From Lithobates sylvaticus (Eukaryota > Chordata > Amphibia > Anura > Ranidae): DNA of 64,000 nucleotides. The stretch lies in the NCBI GenBank assembly GCA_028564925.1, contig CM053026.1:605385616-605449615 (forward strand). Direction: 5' to 3'. Positions 59,761 to 64,000 of the stretch are shown piece after piece. Numbering within the stretch: the first letter of the stretch is position 1; every line of letters starts with the position of its first letter. A program made the translations under genes and the position numbers. Under the pieces are notes generated by a model. It saw only the letters and a program-made list of their open reading frames with translations. It was not told the origin of the DNA and ran no database searches.

Positions 59761-62700
59761 TTTTTTTTTTTTTTTATTATAAAATCTTTTTTATTGAGTT
59801 TTGCATTAACACAAAAACTTGCCCACATAGGGGCTAAACATTACCCACGCAGGGGTCAATCCTCTGATGCGGCAACAACCACAACAGTGTACATCATATA
59901 ACATAACCAGACTGCCTCTGAAGCAGCAACATACCGCAACAGGGCAGACCGATAAAACACAACTTACTTATCTATTACCCCAATGTGGGGAGAGGTTTAG
60001 TTCAGGAGGGTCTGTGCTCAATATTATAATGACAGGATAATGTGACATGAGGGTACTTGGGTCAATTTGCTATCATACTATAACCTGAAAGTTAATCTAG
60101 GGATTAGTTACTGCATCAGTTGCCGTTGAATTATCATCTAACCAACAGGTCCACACCTTTTCAAATTTTTGTGGGCAACCTCTGCCCGAGTAGGTGGCTT
60201 TATACAGGGGCAAACTGGCGTTCACAAGGTTTTTCCAGAACCTGACAGAAGGGGGAGATGATTGTTTCCAGCTCATTGTGATGGCCTTGCGTGCATAGTA
60301 CAACAATAGGGATATGAGTATTTTCCTAGCTCTGAGAAATTACATTTGTTCCACCAGCCCCAGCAGACAGTATTTAGGATCATAGGGGACACTAGTCTTG
60401 GTGGTCTTAACTATCACATGGAGAACTTCCTTCCAATAATGCGCAATTGCTGGGCAAGCCCAGAAAATGTGAAAGAAGTCCCCTGGTTGATAGGAGCAAC
60501 ACCAGTACGCCGGGGAATGCGCCGGCGACATCTTGTGCAGCCTGTGGGGTGTGTAGTGAGCTCTGTGTAAAATTTTGTATTGGACCAGTTTGTCCCTGGC
60601 TGAGACCAGAGGGGAGAATGGAAAATCCCAAATCTCCCTCCAATCATCGTCGTCCAGCTCCGGTATGTCCCCCACCCATTGCCTGCGGAGGGAGGACAGC
60701 TCAGGGATGGCAGCAACCAGCAGGGACCCGTAAATCTGAGACGTGGGTTTCTCCAAATCTTTCACCCGAAGGGTGGATTCGAGCTCAGAGTACTCCAATA
60801 TGATCGGTTGACCCAAGAATTGACACCTATAAGCGTGTGCAATTTGAAGATACCTGAAATGAGCCCGTGCAGGTACATTAAATTTGGTACGCAATACATG
60901 AAAGGGAGTGAGCTCCCCGTTGGTGATAACATGCTCAAGAGTCAGTATTTTGTATTTGGCCCAGGCCTGTGGATCTGGGATGGTATTGAACTGTGACAGG
61001 TTAGGATTCAGCCACAGGGGGGTGTGAGGAGACCAGGAGTTCGCCAGGGATGCCCTCAGTGTCTCTCCCACCTTCCATGCCCTCATAGTAGTGCGCATAG
61101 AAGGGGTGAGGCAGTGAAGTGTTTTTTGCCCCCTGAATATCAATCCTCTCAAGGCCTCCAGAGACCCCACTATAGCCGCCTCCAGCACCGTTGCAGAGTT
61201 GGTCAGGTCTGGCTGCAACCACCAGTGGGCAGTTACAAGCTGAGTGGCCAAGAAATATTTATGGCAATCAGGGAGAGCCAAACCCCCACTGTCCACAGGC
61301 CTGGTCAGAGTAGTGTACTTGAATCTAGGTGATTTAGACCCCCAAATAAAGGAGAGGAAAAGTTGCTTAAGAGAGGTAAAGAAGGTTTTAGTCAGCCATT
61401 GTGGGGAATTCCTAAATATATACGTAAGTTTAGGGAGGACTTTCATCTTTAGGAGGTTGATGCGCCCAATGAGGGAGAGGGGAAGATTGCCCCACGCCCT
61501 CAGTTTGGATTTGATCCCTAACAGAACAGGTTCAAGATTGAGCCGGACAAAGTCCCTGCTGTCTCTTGAAATAATAACTCCCAAATATGTAAACTTGTCA
61601 ACCCATTGAAGCGGGGTAGAGGAGGGTGAGGAGGTCCTGGCCCCCTCGTCCACCGGAAAAAGCTGAGACTTATGCCAATTCACCTTCAACCTGGTGAAGG
61701 CGGAGAAGGCGTCCATGATTCCGAGTGCACCCCGCAGAGAGTCACCAGCATCATTTAAAAAAAGCAGTAAATCATCTGCATAGAGGCCCACTCTCTCCTC
61801 CAGCCAGCCCACCCTAAGACCACGGACCTCGGCCGAGCTCCTGAGGGCCTCAGCAATAGGTTCCATGGCCAGGGCGAACAGGGCTGGGGAGAGAGGGCAT
61901 CCCTGCCTGGTGCCCCTCTGCAGGGGGAACGAAGGAGACAGGGAGCCATTCAGTTTAATACATGCTAGGGGACCGGTGTAGAGTGTGCGCATCCAGGCAA
62001 TAAATTCCAGTGGGAAACCCATTCTTCTAAGCACCTCCCACAGATACACCCATTCCACCGTATCAAATGCCTTCTCCATATCAAGGGTGGCAATGGTCCT
62101 AGTGCCTTTGATTAGTATGAGGGGCATGAATGTTAGAAAACAGCCTACGTATGTTGATGTCTGTGGACCTACCTGGCATAAAGCCTGTTTGATCAGAGTC
62201 AATTAGGGATTTTATTACTTTATTAAGTCTAGTGGCCAATATCTTGGTTAGTATTTTTAAGTCACAATTTAGGAGTGCTATTGGCCTATAGGAGGCGCAC
62301 AGCTGGGGATCTTTATTAGGCTTTGGAATGAGAACAATATGGGCCTCCCTCATAGAAGATGGTAGGGAGCCCTGTTGGAGACATGCTCGATACATCTGAG
62401 CTAACCTGGGGGCAAGCAGTTCCACGTGGGCTCTATAATACTCTATGGGTAGTCCATCTGGCCCCGGGGTCTTTCCTGCCGGGAAAGACCTGATGGCCAT
62501 CGCAACCTCTTCTGGCGTGATCTCTGAGACAAGGAGTTGTCTCTCCGCATCAGAGAGCCATCCAAGTGCTAGCGTATCCAACATGGAAGTCATAGGTGTG
62601 GGGTCAAATCTATCAGGGAGTGAGGAAACATATAGAGAGGCATAAAACCTGGTGAAAGCAGATAGAATATCCTCCGGAGAGGTTACTAGTACTCCTTCTG

Positions 62701-64000
62701 CTGTGAGTATTACTGATATGACCGCTAAGGGCCTATCCTGCTGTGCTAGCATCGCCAGTAGTTTGCTGTTCTTATCGCCATGCTCAAAATATTTCTGTCT
62801 GCTATTTTGTATACCAAGCCTGGTGGTGTCTGAAACATGGAGATGCAGTTCTCGCCTAAGCGATGAAAGGTGCTCGAAGTTGGGGACTGTCGCTGAGGCC
62901 GAGTAGTTATTCAGAGCCTCCTCAACATTGTGCTGCAGGACAGAGACCTTGTCCCCAAGTTCCGCTCTAACAGCCGCTATAGCTGAGATATACTGACCCC
63001 TGCTGTGGGCCTTGGAAGCATCCCATGTCATCTCCAGGGAGGCTGACCCTGCATTATGTACCCAGTAGTTCTGCAAGGAGGGAGAGACCCTGTCATGGAC
63101 TTCCTCATTGTTGATCCAATGGGGTTGTAACCTCCAAAGGGCTTTACTCCTTGGCTTGGGGGTCCTAATGGCTAGTTTTAGAGGATGATGATCCGATAGG
63201 CCAGAAGGAAGGTAACTGGCCTCCTGTATATTGGCCAGGAGGGCATCATTGGCAAAAGCCAAATCAATTCGGGAGGACGTTTTAAACGTGGATGAGAAGC
63301 AGGAGTTCGCTCTGTCCTGGGGATGGAGCCATCTCCATGCCTCTCGGAAGTCTGTTGCCTGGGCCCACGTACCAAGATCAGGATTGAAAGTAGAATGTGG
63401 GGAGGGTCTATCTAGGTCACGGGACAGTGTGGCATTAAAATCTCCCATAAACAGGATATACGCCGGACAATGCGGAGCCAGCCTTTCATACAATGCGTAC
63501 AGAATGTGTATCTGGCTCGGAGGAGGCAGATAGACGTTCACAATGACATATTTCTTATTGTAGATGTTTAGCACCACCATAGCAAATTTCCCCTGGGGAT
63601 CTAGATGAATCTCGTGAACTATACATGGGATTAGTTTACTAATCAAAATAGATACCCCTCGAGAATACGAGGAGTAGGTCGCATGAAGCGCCTTTTGCAC
63701 CCAGGGTTTTTTTAAGGCCAGGACTTTACTACCAGTTAAGTGCGTTTCCTGTAACAGGACTATATGGGGGTTGTGCAGTTTTAAATATTGGAATAACAGC
63801 GAACGTTTGTATCTGGAGTTAAGCCCCCTGACGTTCCATGATAGAATGGTCAGCGACTCAGTATCTGAGGGGATCATCATGGAACACCAGGGGGAAATCG
63901 GAGCAGGAAGATACTAACCAACCAGTAGATGCAAACAGACCCAAATTTGGCGCACATAATCAATAGCATTTGAGGAGCACAATACTTATTCATTACTTTA
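59761..64000 (-). mobile_element. L1-clade LINE, second family, 5' end outside window
   Basis: The poly-A tail appears as a T-run at 59761-59775. A 3' UTR of about 320 bp precedes ORF2 (60097-63880). Upstream sequence continues off the window edge, so ORF1 and the target duplication cannot be checked. It differs clearly in protein sequence from the LINE at 24142-41133. Confidence 0.9.
60097..63880 (-). pseudogene. LINE ORF2 (endonuclease + reverse transcriptase), nearly intact
   Basis: The start at 63880 (MMIPSDTESLTILSWNVRGLNS) opens the AP-endonuclease: N in SWNVRGLN, QETHL, GDFNA, SRIDLAFAN, GLSDHHPL. The reverse transcriptase follows: GPDGLPIEYY, LIPKPNKDPQ, YRPIALLN, QTGFMPGRS, MEKAFDTVEW, RQGCPLSPALF, catalytic LYADDLLLF and KFTYLGVII. 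The C-terminus carries a Cys/His-like CCSYQPGDFFHIFWACP and ends ARKAITMSWKQ…WLDDNSTATDAVTNP. Total length would be about 1260 codons, the norm for L1 ORF2. Only two lesions are visible: a one-base shift in a G-run at about 62120-62125 and an in-frame stop at 60340-60342. It is therefore younger than the LINE at 24142. Confidence 0.93.

Overview
The window is repeat-dominated vertebrate DNA, and I found no host gene in it. The mix of elements points to a frog, most likely a neobatrachian and perhaps a ranid: DIRS-like tyrosine-recombinase retroelements, Ty3/gypsy, L1-clade LINEs, a Penelope-like fragment, piggyBac, Tc1/mariner, several hAT groups, and TTAA-ended MITEs with ends such as TTAACCACTTC. 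The species call is inference; the element calls rest on visible protein motifs, terminal repeats and target-site duplications (TSDs).

Layout. 1-1665: 3' part of a DIRS-like element with a tyrosine recombinase and a terminal hairpin, running into a 500-base assembly gap (1666-2165). 2166-5745: unclassified repeat sequence and a decayed piggyBac transposase split by a MITE. 5746-8604: a hAT end fragment, a second DIRS-like fragment, a Tc1 fragment and a hAT MITE with a perfect TSD. 8605-13799: a TTAA-ended element swollen by two minisatellites, then a second MITE holding a complete Tc1 transposon whose transposase frame is open. 13800-20276: a gypsy remnant, a hAT element holding a 1.1-kb polypurine tract, and smaller repeats. 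20277-22914: a hAT foldback element that is mostly one 2.2-kb palindrome. 24142-41133: a full-length L1-clade LINE on the minus strand, split by a 10.76-kb hAT transposon (27543-38301). 41146-59313: MITEs, inverted repeats, minisatellites and AT-rich sequence with no recognisable gene. 59314-59760: a Penelope-like reverse transcriptase fragment. 59761-64000: a second L1-clade LINE on the minus strand with a nearly intact ORF2, running off the right edge.

The most notable object is the Ac-type hAT at 27543-38301. It has Ac-like ends (TAGGGATG), a perfect 8-bp TSD (CCCTCGAG), an open 1072-residue transposase with BED finger and D/D/E residues, a TATA box, and four perfect hairpins just inside the left end. 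About 70 copies of a 64-65-bp unit separate promoter from start codon, and each unit ends in a splice-acceptor-like sequence. Two more tandem arrays lie 3' of the gene. Shorter elements in the window (5746-6180, 20277-22914, 22945-23245) share its ends or its hairpin/TATA module and could be its non-autonomous dependants. The nesting gives relative ages: the LINE is older and the hAT is younger. The Tc1 at 11715-13337 is also structurally complete, and its empty target survives in a second copy of the same MITE at 44060-44551.
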